This document shows positions 45,259 through 55,902 of a DNA stretch of 64,000 nt, one piece after another (the stretch's first letter is position 1; the number at the start of each line of letters is the position of its first letter). The notes under the pieces are model-generated. The model saw only the letters and a list, made by a program, of their open reading frames with translations, made no database searches and had not been told where the DNA came from. This DNA is from Sinorhizobium sp. B11 (lineage in GTDB: Bacteria > Pseudomonadota > Alphaproteobacteria > Rhizobiales > Rhizobiaceae): assembly GCA_039725955.1 (NCBI GenBank), contig CP091033.1:248001-312000 (forward strand). The letters run 5' to 3'. A program made the translations under genes and the position numbers.

Positions 45259-46090
45259 GATCTCCCCGCGCATGAAGGTCATTCTATACGGGCTGATGTG
45301 CGTGCTTCTCATCCCGTTCGTTTTCCCGACCTGGTGGATGGTCACGTCTTCGGTGAAGCCGATCAGCGATATCTTTGCCTTTCCGCCGCAATTTTTTCCG
45401 CAGAGCTATGACTGGACGACCTATAGCAAGGTCTTCGAGCTGCAGCCTTTCGTGAAGCAATACTGGAACTCAGCATATATTGCTGCGGTCGTCACTGTTG
45501 GCACGATGATCGTTTCGTCGATGGCGGGCTACGCCTTCGCGCGCATCAAGTTCCCATTCGCGAACACGATCTTCATGGTCGTGCTGCTCGGCCTGTTGAT
45601 CCCTTCGGAAGTGACGATCGTGCCGCTCTTCCAGATGTTCCTGAAGGCCGGCATGGTCAACACCCACTGGCCGCTGGTCCTGGTGCCGATCTTCGGCGCG
45701 CCCAGCGTCTTTGCCACCTTCGTCATGCGGCAGTTTTTCGTGACGCTACCGGTCGAGCTGGAAGAGGCCGCCCGCGTCGATGGCCTCGGGCGTTTCAAGA
45801 TTTTTCGCAAGATCGCCCTGCCGCTTGCAAGGCCGGCGCTCGCCTCTGTTGCGATCTTTACCTTCCTGCATTCCTGGAATCTCTATCTCGAACCGATCGT
45901 GTTCCTGTCGAGCGCGGACAAATTCACGCTGCCTCAGGCGCTCACCCAATATACCGACGCCTATGGCGGGCCGATGTGGAATATCCAGCTCGCTGCGGCA
46001 ACGCTCACGGCATTGCCCGTGCTCATCGTCTTCATCATCGCGCAGAAGCAATTCGTCGAAGGGCTCGCGCATACCGGCCTCAAGGGCTGA
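45248..46090 (+). CDS. Sugar ABC importer permease (MalG/UgpE type)
   Basis: 280 aa with six transmembrane segments. The EAA loop is ELEEAARVDGLGRFKIFRKIALPLARPAL; the C-terminus ends in VFIIAQKQFVEGLAHTGLKG, a very typical MalG-family end. It partners the preceding permease. Confidence 0.85.
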   Translation: MKAEISPRMKVILYGLMCVLLIPFVFPTWWMVTSSVKPISDIFAFPPQFFPQSYDWTTYSKVFELQPFVKQYWNSAYIAAVVTVGTMIVSSMAGYAFARIKFPFANTIFMVVLLGLLIPSEVTIVPLFQMFLKAGMVNTHWPLVLVPIFGAPSVFATFVMRQFFVTLPVELEEAARVDGLGRFKIFRKIALPLARPALASVAIFTFLHSWNLYLEPIVFLSSADKFTLPQALTQYTDAYGGPMWNIQLAAATLTALPVLIVFIIAQKQFVEGLAHTGLKG

Positions 46091-46107
46091 AGAACCGGAT
46101 TTCTCCT

Positions 46108-47160
46108 ATGGCTGACGTTACCCTTTCCCGTGTCCGCAAGAGCTATGGCGCTCTCGATATCATTCATGGTGCCGACCTCGGCATCCGCGACGGCGAATTC
46201 GTCGTGCTGGTCGGGCCATCCGGCTGCGGCAAGTCCACGCTGCTTCGGATGATCGCCGGGCTCGAGACGATTACCGGCGGGGATATCAGGATCGGCGGGC
46301 GGGTGGTCAACGATCTCGACCCCAAGGATCGCGACATTGCCATGGTTTTTCAGAATTATGCGCTCTATCCGCATATGACGGTCGCGACCAATATGGGCTT
46401 CTCGCTGGAACATCGTGGTACCGGCAAGGCGCAGATCGCCGAGCGGGTGAAATGGGCGGCCGATATACTCGGCCTGTCTCACCTTCTCGATCGCTATCCG
46501 CGCCAGCTCTCCGGGGGCCAGCGCCAGCGCGTTGCCATGGGCCGGGCGATTGTTCGCGACCCTCAGGTCTTCCTGTTCGACGAGCCATTGTCGAACCTCG
46601 ACGCCAAACTGCGCGTCGTCATGCGCGGCGAAATCAAGAGCCTGCACCAGAGGCTGAAGACGACCACCATTTATGTCACCCATGACCAGGTCGAGGCGAT
46701 GACCATGGCCGACAAGATCGTCGTGCTCAATGCGGGAAGGGTGGAACAGATCGGCGCTCCGCTCGACCTTTACGATCGGCCCGCCAACCAGTTCGTAGCC
46801 GGATTCATCGGATCGCCGTCCATGAACTTCCTCACGGGCACAATCACCGATAAGGGGTTCGCGGCACCCGGCATTGTCTTGCCACTTCCGCAAACTGCCC
46901 CTGCATTGAGCGACCGCAGGCTTGTCTATGGCATCCGGCCCGAGCATTTCTCGCTCGATGACGCTGGCGTCCCGGCTGAGATCGTTCTGGTCGAGCCGAT
47001 GGGTTCGGAAACCCAGGTGACGATGAAACTCGGTGAAACGCAGGTCACCGGTGTCTTTCGTGAGCGCGTATCGATGGCTCCAGGAGCGATAATTCACGTG
47101 CGCCCGGAGCTTTCCAACATCCATCTCTTCGCTGCCGATGGCGGCGAACGTCTGAACTGA
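46108..47160 (+). CDS. Sugar ABC importer ATPase (UgpC/MsmK type)
   Basis: 350 aa. Walker A GPSGCGKST, Q-loop VFQNYALYPHMTV, signature LSGGQRQRVAMGRAI, Walker B VFLFDEPLSNLDAKL, H-loop VTHDQVEAMTMAD. The C-terminal third (TOBE-like, IRPEHFSL...GSETQVTMKLGETQVTGVFRE) is the regulatory domain of the MalK group. The start at 46108 gives the expected N-terminus (MADVTLSRVRKSYG). Confidence 0.85.
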   Translation: MADVTLSRVRKSYGALDIIHGADLGIRDGEFVVLVGPSGCGKSTLLRMIAGLETITGGDIRIGGRVVNDLDPKDRDIAMVFQNYALYPHMTVATNMGFSLEHRGTGKAQIAERVKWAADILGLSHLLDRYPRQLSGGQRQRVAMGRAIVRDPQVFLFDEPLSNLDAKLRVVMRGEIKSLHQRLKTTTIYVTHDQVEAMTMADKIVVLNAGRVEQIGAPLDLYDRPANQFVAGFIGSPSMNFLTGTITDKGFAAPGIVLPLPQTAPALSDRRLVYGIRPEHFSLDDAGVPAEIVLVEPMGSETQVTMKLGETQVTGVFRERVSMAPGAIIHVRPELSNIHLFAADGGERLN

Positions 47161-47169
47161 GGCAGCTCC

Positions 47170-47862
47170 ATGCCGACCTATCCGGAAACCAGGCTCACAA
47201 AGGCGCTGCGCGAAGGCGAATTCCCTGTCATCGTCTCGCTCGCGCGTCACGATCTCGACCTCGCGAAGGCTGCCATCGAGGCAGGCGCGTTCGCGATCAA
47301 GGTCCATCTCAACGCCTATCACCGCGCGACCGGCACAACCTTCGGCAGCTTTGCCGAGGAGCGGCGGTTTTTCGAGGGCCTTGCAACGCTGGGCGCGCCG
47401 CTTCTTGTCATGGCAGGACAAGAAAAGGTTCCCAGCCCGCAGGAGATGGAGGCGCTCGCCGATCTCGGCTTCGAGGGTTTCAATATCTATGTCAGCGATA
47501 TGCAGCCGCATCTGCTGCAATCGAGGCTACGGCCCATTCCGGCGCTTGGCGAGGCGAGCACTGACGAGGATTTGCAAGGCATTCTCGACATTCCCGGTGC
47601 GATGATGGAAGCCTCGGTCGCTTCCTTTGCCGACTACGGAAAGCCGCTCGACGAGAGCGATCTTGATCGCTACCGGACCATCACGGGCAAGGCGGGTATT
47701 CCGGTCATCGCGCCAAGCCAGAAGATGTTTGTGCCCGACGATATGCCGAAGCTGAGGGACGCGGGCATTGCTGCCCCTCTGCTCGGCGTTATCGTCACCG
47801 GCACGACGCCGGAGAGCATGAGAGCGGCGGTGCAGCCGATCGTCGCGGCAATACGGCGATGA
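47170..47862 (+). CDS. TIM-barrel-like protein of unknown function
   Basis: 230 aa. Strand/helix alternation and segments such as FPVIVSLARHDLDLAKAAIEAGAFAIKVHLN, APLLVMAGQEKVPSPQEMEALADLGFEGFNIYVSD and PVIAPSQKMFVPDDMPKLRDAGIAAPLLGVIVTG suggest a phosphate-binding TIM barrel, loosely recalling NanE- or thiamine-phosphate-synthase-like folds. No catalytic motif of a named family is evident. It is the last gene of the LacI-FAD-importer operon, so it probably carries out a step in that sugar's use. Confidence 0.6.
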   Translation: MPTYPETRLTKALREGEFPVIVSLARHDLDLAKAAIEAGAFAIKVHLNAYHRATGTTFGSFAEERRFFEGLATLGAPLLVMAGQEKVPSPQEMEALADLGFEGFNIYVSDMQPHLLQSRLRPIPALGEASTDEDLQGILDIPGAMMEASVASFADYGKPLDESDLDRYRTITGKAGIPVIAPSQKMFVPDDMPKLRDAGIAAPLLGVIVTGTTPESMRAAVQPIVAAIRR

Positions 47863-47875
47863 GGCTGAGCGCCGG

Positions 47876-49835
<1,960 letters not shown>

Positions 49836-49860
49836 AACTAACCTCCCGATCATTCAAATC

Positions 49861-49874
49861 ATGTCGTATGACAT
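49861..49874. promoter_or_regulatory. GntR-type operator before uxuA
   Basis: ATGTCGTATGACAT, 5-nt arms ATGTC/GACAT around 4 nt. Together with its flank it shares the 11-mer CATATTATGTC (reverse strand) with the site at 50694-50706 on the other side of the GntR gene. Confidence 0.6.
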
Positions 49875-49901
49875 AATATGAATTTTTAAGGTTGTCGAGC
49901 C

Positions 49902-50618
49902 TCATTGCTGCTCTGCAAGCATTCGGTATCGTCGCTGGCTCGCCATCATGTGCGCGCGCATGGCCTGTCTTGCACGATCCGGATCCTGCTCCGCAATGGC
50001 GGCCAGGATCTCACCATGCTCTGCATGAACCTTTTCGAGATAGGTGCGGTCATTGGCTTCGGGTAAGGTCGGAAACTGTCCGCGCGGGATCGCGCGCGGT
50101 CCGAAATGGCGCAGGGCATCGATATAGAATCTGTTGTTAGAAGCATTGGCTATGGCGGTGTGGAATTCATAATCGGCCTCGACCGTGGGCTCGCCGCTCT
50201 CGATGAGTTGGGCCATTTTTCGGTTGGCAAGTCGAATCGCAGCTTCCTGTTCGGCCGTCCTGCGATAGGCTGCGATAGCGGCGGCCTCTCCTTCGACTGC
50301 CATGCGAAACTCCAGCAATTCCAGTGTTTCCGGAATGCTTTTGACTTCGACCGGCGTCAGGACAAGCCTGGCATGCACGTTGGGATCCGACACGAAGACG
50401 CCCTTGCCCTGGACAGGCCGGACAAATCCGGCCGCGCGCAGGTCGGCAATCGCTTCCCGCACCACTGTGCGACTCACGCCGAAGGCCGCCTCAAGCTGGG
50501 GCTCGGTTGGAAGCTGATCTCCCTCACGGAGCTTTCCCGTCTCGATCTGCATTCGCAACTGATCGATCATCTGCTGCGCCAAGCGCTGCCTGCCACGCGT
50601 GCCCGCCACCATTTTCAT
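49902..50618 (-). CDS. GntR-family (FadR/FCD) transcriptional regulator
   Basis: 238 aa. The winged HTH covers about 10-75 (RLAQQMIDQLRMQIETGKLREGDQLPTEPQLEAAFGVSRTVVREAIADLRAAGFVRPVQGKGVFV), and a helical FCD ligand domain follows (ELLEFRMAVEGEAAAIAAYRR, DYEFHTAIANASNN, EHGEILAAIAEQDPDRARQAM). FCD regulators commonly sense sugar acids. ATG 50618 is preferred; in-frame starts at 50648 and 50687 exist but would run into the operator. It sits between uxuA-kdgD and the importer, with a matching operator on each side. Confidence 0.85.
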   Translation of the reverse strand: MKMVAGTRGRQRLAQQMIDQLRMQIETGKLREGDQLPTEPQLEAAFGVSRTVVREAIADLRAAGFVRPVQGKGVFVSDPNVHARLVLTPVEVKSIPETLELLEFRMAVEGEAAAIAAYRRTAEQEAAIRLANRKMAQLIESGEPTVEADYEFHTAIANASNNRFYIDALRHFGPRAIPRGQFPTLPEANDRTYLEKVHAEHGEILAAIAEQDPDRARQAMRAHMMASQRRYRMLAEQQ

Positions 50619-50693
50619 TGTTCCCCATTTTCGCGTCCTCTTCCGCATGGCACTTGCAAACGTCTTGGAAAAATCATAGTACGACATACGGAC

Positions 50694-50706
50694 GACATAT
50701 TATGTC
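50694..50706. promoter_or_regulatory. GntR-type operator between regulator and importer
   Basis: GACATATTATGTC, perfect 5-nt arms around ATT. Extra GACAT half-sites lie just upstream (about 50682-50687). It is 28 nt before the binding-protein ATG and so would control the importer and the regulator together. Confidence 0.6.
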
Positions 50707-50734
50707 TTGTATAGTAACTCAGGGAGGAGTTGCA

Positions 50735-52330
50735 ATGAAGCATTTTTCCAGAAGCCTGTTTGTTGGTGTCGCTCTCTGCGCGCTGACCTTGGCAGCACCC
50801 GCGCTTCGGGCGGCGACGCCTACCGATCAGCTGGTGATCGGCACCTCACTCGCCCAGGTTCTTTCGCTGGATCCGCAGCAGGCGACGGAAGCCAAGGCCA
50901 ACGAGATCATGTCGAACCTCTATGATCGCCTGGTTGCTTCGACGCCTGACGGCAAGATCGTGCCGCAGCTTGCCGAAAGCTGGCAGGTTGATGACAAGGG
51001 GATCACTTTCAAGCTGCGCGATGCGACTTTTGCCTCGGGAAACCCGGTCACGTCTAAGGACGTCGCCTATTCACTCGGCCGCTTGCTGAAGCTCGATCAG
51101 GCCGCAGCCGCCAACCTGAAGCGCGTCGGCTATACGAAGGATAATATCGATCAACTGGTTAAGGCTGTCGACGACAAGACGGTGCGCGTCGATCTTTCGG
51201 ACCAAGTGACGTCGGAGCTTCTGCTTTACCGTCTGGCCATGGTCATTGCCAGCGTCGTCGACAGCGTTGAAGTCCAGAAGCATGTCGCCAACGATGACTA
51301 TGGCAACGCCTGGCTTAGAACCCATTCGGCGGGCTCCGGACCGTTCACGTTGAACCGCTGGGCGCCCAATGAACTTGTCATTCTCGACGCCAACAAGAAC
51401 TATGTTGCGGGTGCTCCGAAGATGCGCCGCGTCATCGTCCGCCATGTTCCCGAAAGCCAGGTGGAGCGCCTGATGCTGGAACGCGGCGATATCGACATAG
51501 CAAGCGCAATGACCGCGTCGGATCTCGCCACCTTCGACAACAAGAAGGGCTTCGAAATCCAGCGCGTACCGACCGGTGGCTTCTACGTGCTGTCGATGAA
51601 TGCCGGCAACAAATATCTGTCGAACCCGAAAGTGCGCGAAGCAATCGCCTACGGTATCGATTACAAGGGGATCGAGAAGACTATCATGGGTCCTTACGGG
51701 CGTGCCCGTACCGTGCCGGTCCCGGAAAACTTCGAATATGCAATCCCAAGCCCCGACTGGCACCTCGATGTCGCCAAGGCAAAGGAGCTTCTTGCGGAAG
51801 CGGGCTTCAAGGACGGCTTTACGCTCAGCCTGAAAACCATCGCGCAGACGCCCCGCATCGATCTTGCCACCGCGATCCAGGCTTCGCTCGGCCAGATCGG
51901 CATCAAGGTCGACATCCAGCAGGGCAACGGATCGGACATTATCGCGGCCCATCGTGCGCGAAATTTCGATCTGCTCATTCCACAGACTGGTGCCTATATG
52001 CCGAACGTGCTCGGAGCGATGGAGCAGTTCGCGTCCAATCCCGACAATTCCCTCGAAGCAAACAATGCCGGCAACTTCGTCTGGCGCTCGGCATGGGACA
52101 TTCCGGAACTGACGGCGCTGACGGCGAAGGCTTCACTTGAGGCGGACCCGAAGAAACGCGGCGAAATCTATGTCGATATGCAGAAGATGTTCGTGGATCA
52201 GAAGCCGGCCGTCCTGCCGATGTTCGAGCGCTTCGAGCCGATCGTGCTGAATGACAAGGTTCAGGGTTATGTCGGCCATCCGAATCAGACGACGCGCCTT
52301 GAGGGCGTCACGAAAGCTGAGACCGATTAA
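50735..52330 (+). CDS. ABC importer substrate-binding protein, family 5
   Basis: 531 aa. Sec signal at about 1-26 (LCALTLAAPALRA-AT). Family-5 segments include LSLDPQQATEAKANEIMSNLYDRLV, ITFKLRDATFASGNPVTSKDVAYSL and VREAIAYGIDYKGIEKTIMG. AGGGAGGAG (50721-50729) fixes ATG 50735; the open frame upstream runs into the GntR gene. Its context with uxuA and kdgD suggests a uronate or oligouronide ligand. Confidence 0.85.
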   Translation: MKHFSRSLFVGVALCALTLAAPALRAATPTDQLVIGTSLAQVLSLDPQQATEAKANEIMSNLYDRLVASTPDGKIVPQLAESWQVDDKGITFKLRDATFASGNPVTSKDVAYSLGRLLKLDQAAAANLKRVGYTKDNIDQLVKAVDDKTVRVDLSDQVTSELLLYRLAMVIASVVDSVEVQKHVANDDYGNAWLRTHSAGSGPFTLNRWAPNELVILDANKNYVAGAPKMRRVIVRHVPESQVERLMLERGDIDIASAMTASDLATFDNKKGFEIQRVPTGGFYVLSMNAGNKYLSNPKVREAIAYGIDYKGIEKTIMGPYGRARTVPVPENFEYAIPSPDWHLDVAKAKELLAEAGFKDGFTLSLKTIAQTPRIDLATAIQASLGQIGIKVDIQQGNGSDIIAAHRARNFDLLIPQTGAYMPNVLGAMEQFASNPDNSLEANNAGNFVWRSAWDIPELTALTAKASLEADPKKRGEIYVDMQKMFVDQKPAVLPMFERFEPIVLNDKVQGYVGHPNQTTRLEGVTKAETD

Positions 52331-52345
52331 GCAAGGTCGCCGATC

Positions 52346-53374
52346 ATGAAGGAACTCTCCGTGAAGGAACTGGCGCGCCGGGTGGGACACCTGGCCGTCA
52401 GCCTGTTCATCCTGCTGTGCGTCACTTTCGTGATCGGCCGTATTCTTCCGGCCGATCCGGTCGGAGCGATCGTCGGCGAGCTGGCAGACCCTGCCGCCTA
52501 TGCCGCCATGCGTCAGAAGCTTGGTCTTGACCTGCCGATCTACCAGCAGTTCCTGATCTACCTGAATGGCCTGGTGCATGGCGATTTCGGAACGGCGGTG
52601 CTGACGGGCAATCCGGTCTCCTCGGATCTTGCTCAGGCATTTCCAGCGACCTTCGAACTCGCCACCCTGGCGATCCTTATCTCGACCTTTGTCGGCGTCC
52701 CGCTTGGGCTGACGGCGGCACTTTTTCGAGACACGTTTATCGACAAGATCGCCCGGATCGTGGCGCTTGTCGGTCATTCGATTCCGGTCTTCTGGTTCGG
52801 CATCGTCGGCCTGGTCATCTTTTACGCAGGGCTGAATTGGGTTGGAGGTCCCGGCCGTGTCGATGTCTTCTACGAGGGCATGGTGACGCCACAGACCGGG
52901 CTGCTGCTCGTTGACAGTCTGCTGCAGGGAGAAACAGAGATCTTCTGGAATGCGCTTGGGCATATCATCCTGCCTGCCGTGATCCTTGCCTATGCCGCCA
53001 TGGCCTATATCACCCGTATGACCCGCAGCTTCACTCTCGAGCAATTGAGCCAGGATTACGTGATCGCCGCGCGCGCAAAGGGTGTCGGCCCGGCCCGCAC
53101 CGTCATCGGCCACGTCCTGCCGAATATCGCGGTCCAGCTCATCACCATCCTGGCTATTTCCTATGGCGGGTTGCTGGAAGGTGCCGTCGTGACCGAGATC
53201 GTCTTTTCCTGGCCGGGTATCGGCCAATACATGACGAACGCACTGATGATCGGCGACATGAACGCCGTCGTTGCCGCCACCATCATTATCGGCTTCATCT
53301 TCATGTTCCTCAATTTCCTGGCGGACATCGCCTACGCGATATTCGATCCGCGGACGCGGGAGGCTGCGCTATGA
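52346..53374 (+). CDS. ABC importer permease, DppB type (second system)
   Basis: 342 aa membrane subunit (VSLFILLCVTFVIGRILPADPVGAIVGE at the N-terminus; coupling loop DYVIAARAKGVGPARTVIGHVLPNIAVQLI). It is about 30 residues longer than the paralogue at 6902. The stop overlaps the DppC-type start by 4 nt. Confidence 0.85.
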   Translation: MKELSVKELARRVGHLAVSLFILLCVTFVIGRILPADPVGAIVGELADPAAYAAMRQKLGLDLPIYQQFLIYLNGLVHGDFGTAVLTGNPVSSDLAQAFPATFELATLAILISTFVGVPLGLTAALFRDTFIDKIARIVALVGHSIPVFWFGIVGLVIFYAGLNWVGGPGRVDVFYEGMVTPQTGLLLVDSLLQGETEIFWNALGHIILPAVILAYAAMAYITRMTRSFTLEQLSQDYVIAARAKGVGPARTVIGHVLPNIAVQLITILAISYGGLLEGAVVTEIVFSWPGIGQYMTNALMIGDMNAVVAATIIIGFIFMFLNFLADIAYAIFDPRTREAAL

Positions 53375-54273
53375 GCGATGCAATCCAAACCGACCTCACC
53401 GTGCGCCCACCGAGCCTGCCGGCACGGATCTCAGGCTCAACGATGAGGATCGTCTCAAGACTGGGGCAGGAACCGCTCGGCATGGCCGGCTTTATTATTC
53501 TGGCGGTGCTCTGCGTCGTCGCGATCCTTGCGCCTTGGCTCGCGCCTTATGATCCCAACATCCAGGTCCTGTCCGACGCGCTGCAGCCGCCAAGTGCCGC
53601 GCATTGGGCGGGCACCGACGAGTTCGGCCGGGATATTCTGAGCCGCCTGATCTACGGAACGCGGATCACCGTCCAGACCGTGCTTTCGATTTCTCTCATC
53701 GTTGGCCCGATCGGCCTGCTGATCGGTGTCGTCGCCGGTTTCTTTGGCGGTCGCACCGATGCACTCCTGATGCGGGCAACGGATATCGTCCTGTCCTTTC
53801 CCTCGCTGATTCTGGCGCTGGCATTCGCCGCCGCCCTCGGAGCCGGCCTGACGACGGCAATCATCGCCATTTCACTCACCGCATGGCCACCCATTGCGCG
53901 TCTGGCACGCGCCGAGGCGCTGGTCGTCAGAAATGCCGACTATGTGGCCGCCGCCCGTCTCTACGGCGCCTCGCCCCTGCGCATCCTGTTGGTCTACATC
54001 GCTCCCATGTGCATTCCGTCCGTGATCGTACGTCTGACCCTCAACATGGCGGGCATCATTCTGACGGCCGCTTCGTTGGGCTTTCTCGGATTGGGCGCGC
54101 AGCCGCCGGCGCCCGAATGGGGCGCGATGATCTCGAGCGGGCGAAAGTTCATGCTCGATTATTGGTGGGTTGCGGTGATGCCGGGTGTCGCCATTCTTGT
54201 TACCAGCCTTGCCTTCAACGTGGCAGGTGACGCGCTTCGCGACATTCTGGATCCCCGTCATGCGAGGTCCTGA
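53371..54273 (+). CDS. ABC importer permease, DppC type (second system)
   Basis: 300 aa with the DppC pattern APYDPNIQ...HWAGTDEFGRDILSRLIYGTR and coupling loop NADYVAARLYGASPLRILLVYI-like (ADYVAAARLYGASPLRILL). Paralogous to the gene at 7843. Confidence 0.85.
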   Translation: MSDAIQTDLTVRPPSLPARISGSTMRIVSRLGQEPLGMAGFIILAVLCVVAILAPWLAPYDPNIQVLSDALQPPSAAHWAGTDEFGRDILSRLIYGTRITVQTVLSISLIVGPIGLLIGVVAGFFGGRTDALLMRATDIVLSFPSLILALAFAAALGAGLTTAIIAISLTAWPPIARLARAEALVVRNADYVAAARLYGASPLRILLVYIAPMCIPSVIVRLTLNMAGIILTAASLGFLGLGAQPPAPEWGAMISSGRKFMLDYWWVAVMPGVAILVTSLAFNVAGDALRDILDPRHARS

Positions 54274-54274
54274 T

Positions 54275-55102
54275 ATGAAGCCAGTTCTCTCCATCGAAGA
54301 CCTTAATGTCAGCTTCGGCAAGAATGCGGTGCCCGCCGTCTCCCATGTCAGCTTCGATATCGGGCGCGAGCGCGTCGGCATCGTCGGCGAGTCCGGCTCG
54401 GGAAAATCGACGACCGGTCGGGCAATCATGCGCCTCCTGTCGGCGGGTGCCACCGTCTCCGCAAAGCGCCTCGACCTTGACGGCAGTCCGCTTCTGTCGC
54501 TCTCCGAGAGGCAGATGGGAAAGATACGCGGCAAGGATATCGCGCTCATCATGCAGGACCCTCGCTATTCGCTCAATCCCGTGCTGACAGTCGGCAAGCA
54601 GATCGCTGAAGCGGCCCGCCTGCATCTCAATCTGCGTGGCGCAGCAGCGACTGCTGCGGCCAAAGCGATGCTCGAGCGCGTTCGCATCCGCGACGCGGAG
54701 CGCGTCATGGCGCAGTATCCGCATCAGATATCCGGCGGCATGGGCCAGCGTGTGATGATTGCAATGATGCTTCTCGCCAAGCCGAAGCTCGTCATCGCAG
54801 ACGAGCCGACTTCGGCGCTCGATGTCAGCGTGCGCAAAGACGTGCTGACGCTGCTTGACGAACTCGTCCGAGAGAATGATTCCGGCCTGCTGCTGATCAG
54901 TCACGATATCCGCATGGTCTCCGCCTTCTGTGAGCGAATCATCGTCATGTATGCAGGGCGCATCGTCGAAACGCTGACACGGCTGGAAGATGCCAGCCAT
55001 CCCTATACGAAGGGCCTGATCGCCGCGATGCCGGATCCGCGACATCCCGTCCGGCGGCTTGCGGTTCTCGACCGCTCGAAGATCGACCTGGAGAGAGCAT
55101 GA
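54275..55102 (+). CDS. ABC importer ATPase, DppD/NikD type (short form)
   Basis: 275 aa. Walker [10 protein letters not shown], signature ISGGMGQRVMIAMM, Walker B LVIADEPTSALD, ISHDIRMVSAFCERIIVMYAGRIVE. It stops soon after the core and lacks the Cys-containing tail of the 330-aa paralogue at 8748, resembling NikD in length. The start follows GAGG at 54263-54266. Confidence 0.8.
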   Translation: MKPVLSIEDLNVSFGKNAVPAVSHVSFDIGRERVGIVGESGSGKSTTGRAIMRLLSAGATVSAKRLDLDGSPLLSLSERQMGKIRGKDIALIMQDPRYSLNPVLTVGKQIAEAARLHLNLRGAAATAAAKAMLERVRIRDAERVMAQYPHQISGGMGQRVMIAMMLLAKPKLVIADEPTSALDVSVRKDVLTLLDELVRENDSGLLLISHDIRMVSAFCERIIVMYAGRIVETLTRLEDASHPYTKGLIAAMPDPRHPVRRLAVLDRSKIDLERA

Positions 55103-55839
55103 TGATCGAAGTCCGCGACCTCAACGTCACGTTCACATCCGGCAAACGGCAAAACCATGTCGTCAAGGACATCAGCTTCAGCGTCGCGCGTGGGGGAACT
55201 CTGGGTATCGTCGGTGAGTCCGGCTGCGGCAAGTCCACCGTCTTGCGATGCCTGTCGGGCATGGAAAAAGGCTGGTCGGGAGAAATCGCGCTCGCTGGTC
55301 GCATGGTCGGCAAGTCGAGAAACCTTGACGACCTCAAATGCGCTCAGATGGTGTTCCAGGATCCTTACGGTTCGCTGCATCCGCGCCACCGGATCGGCAC
55401 AGCCCTCGCCGAACCCTTGCGGGCTATGGGCAGGCAGGAGATTTGGCAAACCGTGGAGCGTTCTCTGCGCCAGGTCGGTCTGCCGGCCGCATTCGCAAAC
55501 CGGTTTCCCCACGAACTTTCCGGCGGCCAGCGCCAGCGCGTGGCCATCGCAAGAGCGCTGATCCTGTCGCCGCCGATCCTGCTCCTCGACGAACCGACTT
55601 CGGCGCTCGATGTGTCGATACAGGCCGAAATCCTGAACCTGCTGGCGGACCAGCGCGATGAGATGGGACTGACCTTCGTGCTCGTCAGTCACGATCTGGC
55701 GGTGATCGCCCATATGTGCGATCGCGTGCTGATCATGAAGGATGGCCGATTCATCGATGAGCTTTCGAAACGCGATTTGCAGGACGGGAAAACGCATGAC
55801 GAATATGCGCGTGAGCTATTCGAAGCGACTTTCATCTGA
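55099..55839 (+). CDS. ABC importer ATPase, DppF/NikE type (short form)
   Basis: 246 aa. Walker [10 protein letters not shown], signature LSGGQRQRVAIARAL, Walker B ILLLDEPTSALD, SHDLAVIAHMCDRVLIMKDGRFIDE. Like its partner it has no C-terminal oligopeptide-transporter tail. Last gene of the second family-5 importer operon, converging on the ftsI-like gene 63 nt on. ATG 55099 overlaps the previous stop; ATG 55102 is equally possible. Confidence 0.8.
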   Translation: MMIEVRDLNVTFTSGKRQNHVVKDISFSVARGGTLGIVGESGCGKSTVLRCLSGMEKGWSGEIALAGRMVGKSRNLDDLKCAQMVFQDPYGSLHPRHRIGTALAEPLRAMGRQEIWQTVERSLRQVGLPAAFANRFPHELSGGQRQRVAIARALILSPPILLLDEPTSALDVSIQAEILNLLADQRDEMGLTFVLVSHDLAVIAHMCDRVLIMKDGRFIDELSKRDLQDGKTHDEYARELFEATFI

Positions 55840-55902
55840 CACTCGTATTTTGGGATGACGTGACCGGGCCACTGTCGCGCCTCGCAGATCTTGGCGGATA
55901 GC

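Noticed and set aside
45961..47520. 519-codon minus-strand open frame opposite the sugar importer ATPase
   Set aside because: Overlaps three plus-strand genes with intact motifs; composition is that of a reverse-complement shadow.
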